From contig JAOSKN010000002.1 of assembly GCA_027493525.1 (NCBI GenBank), forward strand, positions 1,645,326-1,709,325: 64,000 bases of DNA. The letters run 5' to 3'. Shown in pieces: positions 8,497 to 17,351 of this stretch (the first letter of the stretch is position 1; every line of letters begins with the position of its first letter). A program made the position numbers and the translations under genes. A model generated the notes under the pieces. That model was not told the DNA's origin and did not search any database. It was given only the letters and a program-made list of their open reading frames with translations. This DNA is from Planctomycetota bacterium. GTDB lineage: Bacteria > Planctomycetota > SZUA-567 > H5-PLA8.

Positions 8497-8553
8497 ATCC
8501 GCCTCCTGAATTGGCCGTTTAGAGGCTGATGGTGACCAGGGATTGCTGACACT

Positions 8554-8583
8554 CAAGTGACTAGGGGTTGCTGACACTTGGCC
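8554..8583 (-). repeat. Right terminal inverted repeat of the IS
   Basis: 30 bases, perfect complement of 7242-7271. A related copy of the inner motif (TTGCTGAC) lies just inside at 8543-8550. Confidence 0.9.
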
Positions 8584-8618
8584 CTTCATACTTCATACTT
8601 CATACTTCATACTTCCAT
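8584..8618. repeat. Heptamer array CTTCATA, right of the IS
   Basis: Four exact copies of cttcata (8584-8611) and a variant cttccat. It is the continuation of the array interrupted by the IS at 7242. Confidence 0.9.
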
Positions 8619-8622
8619 CCAT

Positions 8623-8886
8623 TCAAAATAACTCGCCGGCGAGCTTGGCGAGCTGTTCCAGGTTCCGGTCGTCCATGATCTTCTTCACGCGCGCGGGGTT
8701 GGCGCCGGCGTTGAGCAGCGCCGTCTCGACGCTCTTCCACTTCTGCTCGGCCTTCTTGGCGTTCGTCTCGAGGTACAGGTCGCCGATCAGTTCGCCGAGC
8801 TTCTGCGTGCTGAGAGTTTCCTTGTTCTCGTAGTAGCGCTTGACGATGCCCTTCTGGTACGGCGTGAGGTGCTGTCCTTTGGCCAT
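8623..8886 (-). CDS. Conserved small protein, planctomycete-type, unknown function
   Basis: 87 residues with no signal peptide, mostly helical and charged. The N-terminal YQKGIVKRYYENKETLSTQK and the pattern L..LIGDLYLE resemble a short conserved hypothetical protein that I remember as common in Planctomycetota; I cannot confirm this here. No catalytic motif is visible. The ATG at 8886 is preceded by AGGAGCCGCCCC. It stands alone, divergent from alaS and convergent with the IS end. Confidence 0.75.
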   Translation of the reverse strand: MAKGQHLTPYQKGIVKRYYENKETLSTQKLGELIGDLYLETNAKKAEQKWKSVETALLNAGANPARVKKIMDDRNLEQLAKLAGELF

Positions 8887-9038
8887 GGGGCGGCTCCTGG
8901 TGGCGTGACCCGAAGCATCTTAGGATTTTCTCCCGTCCCGTCCAGTCGCCCCTGCCGTTGCGCGCCCTGCCTTCCCCTCTATCCTAGTTCCTTCGTGTCT
9001 ACGTGCCTCCATGGTGAAACTGGCGTCCCGAGGTTCGC

Positions 9039-11805
9039 ATGCCGAAGTTTCTCAGCACCGACGAAATCCGCAGGCGCTGGATCGAGTTCTTCAAAGCGCG
9101 CGGGCACCTGCACGTCCCCGCCGACTCGCTCGTCCCGGCCGGCGACAAGAGCGTGCTCTTCACCGGCGCGGGGATGAACCAGTTCAAGGACCACTTCGCC
9201 GGCATCGCGAAGCTCGACCATCCCCACCAGCGCGCCGTGACCGTGCAGCCCTGCGTGCGAACCGGGGATATCGAGAACGTCGGGCGCACGCCGAACCACC
9301 ACGCCTGCTTCGAGATGCTCGGCAACTTCAGCTTCGGCGATTACTTCAAGGACGAAGCGATCCGGTGGGAGGTCGAGTGGCTCACCGATCCCGAGCACGG
9401 CCTGGGCTTCGATCCGGCGCGCCTCTCGGTGACCGTCTTCAAGGGCGACGTGAAGCTCGGCATCCCCAAGGACGAGGAGGCCATCGCCGCCTGGAAACGG
9501 CACGCGCCGTGGCTGAAGGACGGCCGCGCGCCCGGCGGCTGGCGCATCTACGAGTACGGCGAGCATGAGAACTTCTGGCCCGCCGACGCGCCGAGCCTGG
9601 GCCCCAACGGCCCCCTGCGGGCCGTGCAGCGAGATCTACTACGACACGCATCCGGCGTGGGATTCCCCCCTCCCCTCGCGGGAGGGGGCAGGGGGAGGGC
9701 GGGACGTCCCGCCGCCGGCGCCGGTGGCCGACGACGAACTGCGCTACTGCGAGGTCGGGAACCTCGTCTTCACCCAGTACGACCGCCGCGACGCGGGCAA
9801 ACTCGAGCCGCTGCCCTCGAAGAACATCGACACCGGCTCGGGCCTGGAGCGCGCCGCGCGCCTGATCCAGGGCAAGCCGAACAACTACGAGATCGACCTG
9901 CTTTTCCCGATCGTGGAGCACGCGGCGAAGCTGGCCGGGAAGCCGTATGGGAAGAACTTCGAAGACGACCGGCGCATGCGGCGCATCGCCGATCACGTGC
10001 GCTTCGCGGTCTTCGCGATCCACGACGGCGTCCCGCCGCGCAACGAAGGCCGCAACTACGTCGTGCGCCGCCTGATCCGCCGCGCGATCCTCGACGGGCG
10101 CGAGCTGGGCATCGAGCAGCTCTTCATGCCCGAGATCGCCGAGGCGGTCATCGCCAAGATGAAAGTCGGCTATCCGCACTTGGAGAAGCGCGCCGAGACG
10201 ATCGTCCGCACGATTGCGGAGGAGGAGAAGAGCTTCGACCGGACGCTGGCGCAGGGACGGCAGCATTTAGAGGAAATCCTCGCAGGCCTAAAGCAGAAAA
10301 AAGGGGCGACGATTTCCGGCGCGGACGCGTTCCGCCTGTGGGACACCTTCGGCTTCCCCATCGAGCTGACCGTGGAGCTGGCCGAGCACGCTAAGGTTGT
10401 TGTTGACCTGCCGAGCTTCGAAGCCGAGATGGAAAAAGCACGCGAGCGCTCGCGCGCCGGATCCGAAATCCAAACCGAAATCTTCAAGACCGGGCCGCTC
10501 GCCGAACTCGCCAAACGCTACGCGGGGCAGCCCACCGAGTTCGTCGGCTACGAACAACTGGAGATCGACGACGCCGAGGTCCTCGCCATCGTCCAGAACG
10601 AGAAGCTGGTGGACCGCGCCTTCACGGGCAAAGCGGTCGTGCTCCTGGACGCGACGCCCTTCTATGCCGAATCCGGCGGGCAGGTCGGCGACCGCGGGAC
10701 GCTCACCACGCTGGGCACGCGCGCGGCGGTGAACGACACGCAGAAGCTCGAAGGGCTGGTCCTGCATCACGTCGAGATTCCCTATGGCTCGCTGGAGGTC
10801 GGCGACCGCGCGGCGGCCGTCGTCGCGCCCTCGCACCGCCTGCCGGCGCTGAAGAACCATTCGGCCACGCACCTGCTTCATCTGGCGCTGCGCGAGGCGC
10901 TGGGGGACCACGTCGAACAGCGCGGCTCGCTCGTCGCCCCCGACCGCCTGCGCTTCGACTTCGCGCACTTCGAAGCCCTGACCCCGGAGGAGCTGGCGAA
11001 GATCGAGGCGCGCGTCAACGAGCTGATCCAGGCCGACCACCCGGTCGAGACCCGGGTCACGAGCCTCCAGGAGGCCAAGTCCGCCGGCGCGATGGCGCTC
11101 TTCGGGGAGAAATACGGCGAGCGCGTGCGGATGGTGGGGATGGGGCCGAGCAAGGAACTCTGCGGCGGCACGCATTGCGCGCGGACCGGGGAGATCGGCT
11201 ACTTCCGGCTCGTCGCGGAGAGTTCGGTCGCCGCGGGCGTGCGCCGCGTGGAGGCGCTCACCGGCGCGGGCGCCGTGGCCGACGCGCGGAAGGCCGACGA
11301 ATCGCTGCAGCGCCTCGCCGGGGCGCTCCGCGCGCGCCGCGAGGAAGTCCTCGACCGGCTCAAGGCGCTCCAGGACGAACGCGCGGCGCTCGAACGCGAA
11401 CTGTCCGCGGCGCGCAAGAAGGCCGCCAGCGCGCAAGCCGGCTCGATGCTCGAGAATGTCAAAGAGGTTGCCGGCGCGAAGCTCCTCGCCGCGCAGGTGG
11501 ACGGCGCCGACGCGCCGGCCCTGCGCGGGACGCTCGACGGCCTGCGCAAGAGCCTGCCCGAGGCCGCCGTCGTGCTCGGCGGCGTGAAGGACGGCAAAGT
11601 CGCGCTGCTGGTGAGCCTCTCGAAGGAACTCGTCGGCCGCGGCGCGCACGCCGGGAACCTGCTCCGCGATCTGGCCGGGATCGTCGGCGGCAAGGGCGGC
11701 GGCAAACCCGACATGGCGCAGGGCGGCGGCAAGGACCCCGAGAAGCTGCCCGAAGCGCTCGCGGCGGCCGAAGGTCTCCTCGCGAAGATGCTCGGGCAAA
11801 GTTGA
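9039..11805 (+). CDS. alaS: Alanyl-tRNA synthetase, one-base frameshift
   Basis: Class II synthetase that charges tRNA-Ala, about 921 residues once corrected. The first frame covers residues 1-191 (class II motifs, GMNQFKDHF). The family motif GPCGPCSEI is broken at 9611-9615: a run of five C where four restore the frame. The second frame continues to 11805. The editing domain is intact (HSATH near 607, CGGTHC near 708) and the C-terminal DHHA1/C-Ala part is present. Just after the shift, residues about 206-224 (SPLPSREGAGGG) come from a GC-rich palindrome inserted in a variable loop. Since alaS is essential, a sequencing error is more likely than loss. Confidence 0.93.
9667..9687. repeat. 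GC-rich palindrome inside alaS
   Basis: Arms CCCCTCCC (9667-9674) and GGGAGGGG (9680-9687), followed by further G-runs (GCAGGGGGAGGG). It is the same type of element as the hairpin at 30967-30987, but inside a coding region and in frame. Confidence 0.7.
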
Positions 11806-11834
11806 GCCTGGAGTCTGAGGCGTGATTTCCGAAT

Positions 11835-11862
11835 GCCACGGGCCGGCGCAGCCGCCCCGTGC
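11835..11862. repeat. 28-bp palindromic repeat, copy 1
   Basis: GCCACGGG, then CGGCGCAGCCG, then CCCCGTGC, able to fold as a stem-loop. A copy with two mismatches is at 50309-50336. It lies in the gap between alaS and the DedA gene. Confidence 0.65.
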
Positions 11863-11926
11863 TTTGGCCCGCGCCTGGATGCGTTTTTCCCTTGGACTGC
11901 TCGGAACTCGGGCCTCGGAACTTTTC

Positions 11927-12589
11927 ATGGACGGCTGGGTCGCGCAACTGGAGCCTTATTTCGAGAGCGGCTCCTACTTCATGGTCTTCGGCGTGCTGCT
12001 ATGTTGCGGCGTCGGGTTGCCGTTGCCCGAGGAGGCCATCTTCCTGCTCGCGGGCTACGTGATCGGAAAGGTGCACGGCTCGCTCGCGCTGATGATCCTG
12101 GCCGGCGTGGCGGGGATCCTGGCCGGCGACAGCGTCACCTATTACATCGGGCGCAAGCTCGGCCCGGCGCTGGTCGAGCACCCCTGGATGAAGAAGCTCG
12201 GCGCGCCCGCACGGCACAAGCAGGCGCAGCGGCTCTTCGAGAAGCACGGCAACAAGACCATCTTCATGGCGGGCTTCCTGGCCGGCGTCCGCGCCCCGAC
12301 GTTTTTCCTCAGCGGCTGCGTGGGCGTGCCGTACGCGCGCTTCATCGTCCTCGATTTCCTCCGCGCGCTCCTGACCTGCCCGGTCTCGATCTGGCTGGGC
12401 TGGCATTTCGGGCCGGATGCCGAGGCGTACCTGGCCGCGTACAAGGACGAATTCTGGATGGGCGTGGGCGCGCTGGTGGTGGTCTTCGCGCTGTACGAGG
12501 TCGTCTGGGCGCCGAAGCGCGTCACGAAGAAGGAAGCGGCCCGCGAGGAAGCCGCCGCGCGGGAAAGCCAGCGCAAGGCCGGCCCCTGA
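11927..12589 (+). CDS. DedA family membrane protein
   Basis: 220-residue polytopic membrane protein of the DedA/SNARE-associated family. Members act as lipid (C55-P or phospholipid) flippases and support membrane homeostasis. Family features: GLPLPEEAIFLLAGYVIG near 30-47, GDSVTYYIGRKLG near 67-79, and the FMAGFLAGVRAPTFFLSG segment near 113-130, which carries the conserved arginine. The C-terminus is a Lys/Glu/Ala-rich cytoplasmic tail. The ATG at 11927 fits the family N-terminus (MDGWVAQLEPYF); an ATG at 11879 would add 16 residues. It lies 121 bases after alaS, in the same direction. Confidence 0.88.
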   Translation: MDGWVAQLEPYFESGSYFMVFGVLLCCGVGLPLPEEAIFLLAGYVIGKVHGSLALMILAGVAGILAGDSVTYYIGRKLGPALVEHPWMKKLGAPARHKQAQRLFEKHGNKTIFMAGFLAGVRAPTFFLSGCVGVPYARFIVLDFLRALLTCPVSIWLGWHFGPDAEAYLAAYKDEFWMGVGALVVVFALYEVVWAPKRVTKKEAAREEAAARESQRKAGP

Positions 12590-12742
12590 TCCGTGCTTCG
12601 CGCGTGTCGATTATGGGGCATGCTGCGCGAGGTCCGGTAGGCCCGTTTCATCCAGGCCGAATCTTTACCTCATCCTCGCGGGTGCGCGCATCCCGAGCGA
12701 ATTGCCCGGGCGATCCCCCGCCATGTCGTCCGGGTAAGCGGC

Positions 12743-15052
12743 TCAGGTCATCTGGAGCTTCAGCACCAGCGCGTTGTAGAGCGCGTGGACCAGGATCGGC
12801 GCGACGAGGGAGCCGCCGTATTCGAAGGCCAGCGCCGCGCACACTCCCAGCACGAAGACCGGCGGCACCGAGAGCGCCGGGTGGACGAACGCGAAGACCG
12901 CCGCGCTCAGCAGCACCGACGGCCAGACCCCGAAGCTCTCGCGCATGCCGCGGAAGATCATCCCGCGAAAGAGCGCTTCCTCGCAGAACGGCGCGGCGAC
13001 GACGGCCAACGGCACGAGCCACAGGCCCAGGTCGGGCGCGCCGGCGGCCTGCCGCGTCAGCTCCGCGACGTACTCGGACAGGAACGGCCAGTTCCGCGTC
13101 AACCACAGGTAGCCCGCGCCGCAGGCCAGCGCGGGCGCGGCGAAACCCAGCCCCGCGCCGCAGGCCGCGAGCCAGCCGCGCCCCCGCTGCCAGCCCAGCG
13201 TCGCCCACAGGTTCGGGACGCCGTGGCGCCAGAGCGTGTAGAGCATCAGGCCCAGCGTCAGCAGGCCGGCCGCGCCGAAGGCCGCGAACTGCGCGATGCC
13301 GAAGTCCAGTTCCGCCGCCAGCGCCCCGGCCATGAAGACCCCTTGCAGCACGAAGAAGATCACCACCGCGATCAGCCCGTCGGAGAGCGAGAGCCGCGCC
13401 GGCGGGCGCGCGTCGGGGTCGAGCACGTACGGCATGCCGGCGGCGACCTTCTGCCAGAGCGCCAGCGCCAGCGCGACCACCAGCACCAGCAGGCTCAGCG
13501 CGGCCCACGCCCCCGGCGCGAAGAAGCCGTACGCGTAGAGTCCTTCCAGGAGCATGAACAGGTAGACGTAGTCCGGGCGCAAGCGCCGCGAAGGCTCCTT
13601 TTCCTCCGGATCGCTCGCGAAGATGCCCAGGGCCGCGCCGATCTGCGCGAAGAGCAGGACGCCCGTCAGGCCGTACGCGCTCACGCCCAGGAGTTCCCAG
13701 GACGGCCCCAGCTTGAACCAGCCCCAGGCCAGCGTGGCCAGCGTGTAGCAGGAGGCCAGCGCGCCCCACAAAAGCGCCTTGCGCCGCATCAGGTCCTCGA
13801 CCCGGTGCGGGAGCGTGTAGAGCAGCCAGAGCGCGGGGCCCTCGGCGGTCATTACGCCCATCGCGCTGAACATCAGCACGTACGCCCCCAGTCCGAAGGC
13901 CAGCGCGCCCAGGAACTGAGGCCGCTGCGTCGCCTCTTCAAAAATCGTAGGGTTCACCACCAGTTGCATCACGATCACGAGGATCGGCGTGGCGAGGGTG
14001 CCGATGAGCATGGTCCGGTCGCGCAGAAGCAGCCGCACGTCCTTGCTCATGATCCCCCCGAGCGTCAGGCTGGACGGCCGCGCGGAGGCGCCCGTTCGGC
14101 CGCGCTCGCCTTGCGGCAGCCCGGCGCCTTCGGCCAGTCCCCTGCGGGTCAGCGCACCCAGCGCCCGCCAGCCCGCGTGGAAGACCAGCCCGGTGAACGC
14201 CGCCTGCGTGAACATGGCCCAGGCGAGCGTGAAGCCTCCCGCGTTGAGCGCCCAGACGACGCCGAGCGGCCAGCCGCCCGGCAGCCACAGGCACCAGTCC
14301 CCGGCCGCGTCCAGCCAGCCCCAGATGAAGTAGTCCGGCCGATCCCCGGAGGCCATCGGCGCGAAGAGCAGAATGAACCCGGCCATGCTGAGCATCGTGG
14401 CCAGACCCTGGACGTTGCGCAGGATGCGCGTCGGGCACCACGTCCGGAGCAGGACCTCCAGCACCACCCGCAGCGTGCCCACGCCAAGCAGGAACGCGGC
14501 CGCCAGCGGCAGCGCCAGGAGCGGCGCGGACCAGCGCAGCCCCCAGTGCCAGGCCAGCATCCCCAGGAACGCCGTCGCGGTGAACCAGCCGAAGAAATTC
14601 AGCGCGGTCTGCTCCACGATCTTGCAGAAGAGCAGCGTCGGCGTGGAGACCGGCAGCGTGAGCAGCCACTCCATGTCCCAATCCAGCCGCCCCAGGTGGC
14701 CCGGGCGCAGGCCGATCCCGATCAGGCAGAGCAGGACGAACAGGCCGCTCATGAGCAGCGCCGCCGTCGCCGCCAGGCGGTCTTCCCCCAGCACCCTCAC
14801 GATATTCTGGACGATCTGGTACGAGCAGAGGATCGACTGCCAGACGAAGAGGAAGCCCATGAACCCGGCCAGCGCGATGCCGCGCTTGCGTTTGCCCGGC
14901 GTCGCGCGGCGCTTGTCCGGCGCGTCCGAGGGCTTCTTCCGGCCCAGGCTGCCCAGGACCGCGCCCTGCTGGTTGAGCAGCCGGCGCAGGCGCAAGCCGA
15001 GCAGGAGCCGGCAGGCGCGCCAGGGGCCCGCGGGAGCGGCGCGTTCAGCCAT
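12743..15052 (-). CDS. ABC-2 type permease fused to a CPBP intramembrane protease
   Basis: 769 residues, two parts. The first ~520 residues are a NatB/ABC-2-like exporter permease with about ten or more hydrophobic segments. The C-terminal ~230 residues are a CPBP (CAAX protease/bacteriocin-processing) domain: EEALFRG near 688-694, FVHP with His near 720, and a last His near 754. These are the glutamates and histidines of the glutamic intramembrane protease family. Its ATG overlaps the stop of the ATPase gene by eight bases, so the two are coupled. I know the fused architecture from other bacteria, where the substrate is not established. Sodium or peptide export is possible. Confidence 0.88.
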   Translation of the reverse strand: MAERAAPAGPWRACRLLLGLRLRRLLNQQGAVLGSLGRKKPSDAPDKRRATPGKRKRGIALAGFMGFLFVWQSILCSYQIVQNIVRVLGEDRLAATAALLMSGLFVLLCLIGIGLRPGHLGRLDWDMEWLLTLPVSTPTLLFCKIVEQTALNFFGWFTATAFLGMLAWHWGLRWSAPLLALPLAAAFLLGVGTLRVVLEVLLRTWCPTRILRNVQGLATMLSMAGFILLFAPMASGDRPDYFIWGWLDAAGDWCLWLPGGWPLGVVWALNAGGFTLAWAMFTQAAFTGLVFHAGWRALGALTRRGLAEGAGLPQGERGRTGASARPSSLTLGGIMSKDVRLLLRDRTMLIGTLATPILVIVMQLVVNPTIFEEATQRPQFLGALAFGLGAYVLMFSAMGVMTAEGPALWLLYTLPHRVEDLMRRKALLWGALASCYTLATLAWGWFKLGPSWELLGVSAYGLTGVLLFAQIGAALGIFASDPEEKEPSRRLRPDYVYLFMLLEGLYAYGFFAPGAWAALSLLVLVVALALALWQKVAAGMPYVLDPDARPPARLSLSDGLIAVVIFFVLQGVFMAGALAAELDFGIAQFAAFGAAGLLTLGLMLYTLWRHGVPNLWATLGWQRGRGWLAACGAGLGFAAPALACGAGYLWLTRNWPFLSEYVAELTRQAAGAPDLGLWLVPLAVVAAPFCEEALFRGMIFRGMRESFGVWPSVLLSAAVFAFVHPALSVPPVFVLGVCAALAFEYGGSLVAPILVHALYNALVLKLQMT

Positions 15053-15877
15053 GCCCGTCCGACCTCGATGCGGGAGGCGGCGCGCTCGCGCCCGGTTCGG
15101 CCGCCTCCGGCGGGGACTCGGCCTGCGGCGTGGCCACGGCGAAGAAGACGTCTTCGAGCGAGCCTCCGACGCGCAAGGCCGAGCGCAGGTCGTCGAGCGT
15201 TCCGACGGCGGCGAGCGTGCCGTGCATGACGATCCCGACGCGATGGCAGAGCTTCTGCGCCATGTCGAGCAGGTGCGTGCTCAGGAAGATCGTGCGCCCT
15301 TCGGCGGCGCTGTCGCGGATCAGCGTCTGGATGTGGCGCGCGGCGATGGGATCGAGCCCGTTGGTCGGCTCGTCGAGGATCAGCACCGGCGGGTCGTGGA
15401 TCAGCGCGCAGGCGAGGCCCAGCTTCTTCTTCATCCCGGTGCTGTAGTTGACGGCGAACTCGTCGGCGGCCTCGGCCAGGTCCATGCGCTCGAACAGGGC
15501 CTCGACGCGGCGGGCGGCCTCCCGCCGGTCCAGCCCGTGCATGCGCCCGACGAAGGCGAGGATCTCGCGCCCGCGCAGGTAATCGTAGAACGCCGGCGCG
15601 TCGGGGAGGTAGCCGACGAGCCGCTTCAGCTCGACGCGCTCGGCCATGCAGTCGCGCCCCAGGATCGCGGCGCGGCCCGCGCTGGGGACCAGGATCCCCA
15701 TCAGCATCTTGATGGTCGTGGTCTTGCCCGCGCCGTTGGGACCGAGGAAACCGAAGATCTCGCCCTTTCGCACGGCCAAGTCGAGGCCCAGGACGGCGGT
15801 GAACTCGCCGTAGCGCTTGGTGAGCCCCTCGATGGCGATCGCCTCGGGCGCGCTCGGGGGGCGGTGGGGGCGTTCAT
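15045..15877 (-). CDS. ABC transporter ATP-binding protein, frameshift at start
   Basis: ATPase partner of the fused permease. The clear frame from about 15840 down shows IEGLTKRYG, Walker A GPNGAGKTT, a YSTGMKKKLGLA signature (LSGGQ replaced, as in NatA-type ATPases), and Walker B LILDEPTNGLD. The C-terminus is a Pro/Ala-rich tail. That frame has no ATG, GTG or TTG before the conserved N-terminus; the TTG at 15779 would delete the first strand. The ATG at 15877 (MNAPTAP) joins the frame if one base is added to the six-G run at 15856-15861. A one-base deletion is therefore likely, probably in the assembly. Confidence 0.87.
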
Positions 15878-15927
15878 GCGGGCGTTTCCTGGGCCGCCAA
15901 GGTCTTACGGCGCGGCAAGTGAACCTT

Positions 15928-16308
15928 TCAAGCGCCCGGCCAAAGCAGCGCCGCGGCGCACAGGAGCGTCACGAGCACGCAGAGCAGCCAGAAGCTCCAG
16001 GCGAAGCGCAGCCTGCGCCCGGGGTTTCGGCAGCCCCAGCCGAAGAAGGCCCAGCCGGCCAGGAAGATGGCCGGCGGGAAGAGGAACGTCGCGCGCGTCA
16101 GGACGGAATTCAGGGCCCACGCCAGCGCGGCCGGCGCGGGCAGGGCCCGCCGTTCCGCTTCGCTCAGCGCGCCAAGGCGCCGGTCGATCAGCCAGACGGC
16201 GACGGCCACGAGGAGAAAAAAGAAGAAGATGGGCAGGGAGGACGCCAGGTTTCCGGCGCGCGAGACCGGTTCCAAGGCTTGCGTAGAGGTTCCAGGCTCT
16301 TCGCTCAT
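15928..16308 (-). CDS. Small membrane protein, unknown
   Basis: 126 residues with three predicted membrane segments (about 26-44, 68-92 and 99-122) separated by a charged loop (IDRRLGALSEAERRAL). I recognise no family. The ATG at 16308 begins MSEEPGTST; longer frames upstream only shadow purC on the same strand. It lies between the ABC ATPase and purC, all on the minus strand, and could be part of the ABC operon. Confidence 0.6.
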   Translation of the reverse strand: MSEEPGTSTQALEPVSRAGNLASSLPIFFFFLLVAVAVWLIDRRLGALSEAERRALPAPAALAWALNSVLTRATFLFPPAIFLAGWAFFGWGCRNPGRRLRFAWSFWLLCVLVTLLCAAALLWPGA

Positions 16309-16331
16309 GCCGGCCGCGCTCCGCCGCCCGC

Positions 16332-17258
16332 TCAGACGTCCAGGTCGTCCTTGCCGGTGATGAGCCTGTAGGCTTCGAGGTACTTCTCGCGGGTCTTGGT
16401 CACGACCTTTTCGGGCAGCGCCGGGGCGGGGGGCTCCTTGTTCCAGCCGGTCGCTTCGAGATAGTCGCGCACGAACTGCTTGTCGAAGGAAAGCTGCGTC
16501 TTGCCCGGCGTCCAGGCGTCCTTGGGCCAGAAGCGGCTGCTGTCGGGCGTGAGCACCTCGTCGACCACGATGATCTGCCCGTCCTTCAGACCGAATTCGA
16601 ACTTGGTGTCGGCGATGATGATGCCGCGGGAGAGCGCGTGCTCGTAGGCCGCCTGGTACATTCCGATGGTGAGGTTCTTGAGCCGGGTCATGTACTCGCG
16701 GGCCTTCTCCAGCGGGACCGCCATCAGTTCGACGAGCCGCGCGACGGCCAGGTCGAAGGTGACGTTCTCGTCGTGCCCGGTCTTGGCCTTCGTCGCCGGC
16801 GTGTAGATCACTTCGGGCAGCTTGTCGCCGCTCTTCATGCCCCGCGGCAGGGCGATGCCGCAGACGGCGCCGGTCTCCTGGTATTCCTTCCAGCCGCTGC
16901 CCATCAGGTATCCGCGCGCGACGCACTCGATGGGGAAGACCTCGGCCTTGTGGCAGAGCATGCTCCGCCCGCGAAGCGCCTCCGCGTGCCGCTCCAGCCC
17001 GTGCCCCATCTTGGACACGTCGGTCGTGACCAGGTGGTTGGGAATCTGCTCCTTCAGGAAGCCGAACCAGAACTTGGAGAGCCCGTTGAGCACCTTGCCC
17101 TTGTCGGGGATCGGCGTGGGAAGCACCGCGTCGAAAGCGCTGAGCCGGTCGGTGCTGACGATCAGCAGGTGGTCACCCAGGTCGTAGACGTCGCGGACCT
17201 TGCCGCGCGCCTTGAGGTTGTAGCCGGGCAGTTGGGTTTCGAAAACGGGAGCGCCCAT
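16332..17258 (-). CDS. purC: SAICAR synthase PurC
   Basis: Phosphoribosylaminoimidazole-succinocarboxamide synthase, which joins CAIR and aspartate with ATP in purine biosynthesis. At 308 residues it belongs to the longer form of the family. Motifs: GKVRDVYDLGDHLLIVSTDRLSAFD split across 19-43 (nucleotide site), GKVLNGLSKFWF near 54-65, HAEALRGRSMLCHKAEVFPIE near 92-112 and FEFGLKDGQIIVVDEVLTPDSSRFW in the last third. The ATG at 17258 has GGAG close upstream. No other pur gene is present. Confidence 0.95.
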   Translation of the reverse strand: MGAPVFETQLPGYNLKARGKVRDVYDLGDHLLIVSTDRLSAFDAVLPTPIPDKGKVLNGLSKFWFGFLKEQIPNHLVTTDVSKMGHGLERHAEALRGRSMLCHKAEVFPIECVARGYLMGSGWKEYQETGAVCGIALPRGMKSGDKLPEVIYTPATKAKTGHDENVTFDLAVARLVELMAVPLEKAREYMTRLKNLTIGMYQAAYEHALSRGIIIADTKFEFGLKDGQIIVVDEVLTPDSSRFWPKDAWTPGKTQLSFDKQFVRDYLEATGWNKEPPAPALPEKVVTKTREKYLEAYRLITGKDDLDV

Positions 17259-17351
17259 GGAGATTCTCCGCTGCGGGGTGACGCGCGCTCATGTTCGGCG
17301 ATGGAGCGCGCCGTGGCAAGATCAGGAAACCTCGAGCGCAGCGGCGTGCGG

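Larger units (their letters stand above)
7242..8583 (-). mobile_element. IS481-like insertion sequence, complete
   Basis: 1342-bp element with perfect 30-bp terminal inverted repeats (7242-7271 and 8554-8583). Each end carries TGTCAGCAA eight bases in. A second, imperfect TGTCAGCAA-like stretch follows inside both ends. It encodes one DDE transposase on the minus strand. The flanks are CTTCATA at 7235-7241 and CTTCATA at 8584-8590, a possible 7-base target duplication; because the target is itself a CTTCATA tandem array, the duplication cannot be proved. No cargo genes. Both ends are intact, so it may be recently mobile. Confidence 0.9.
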
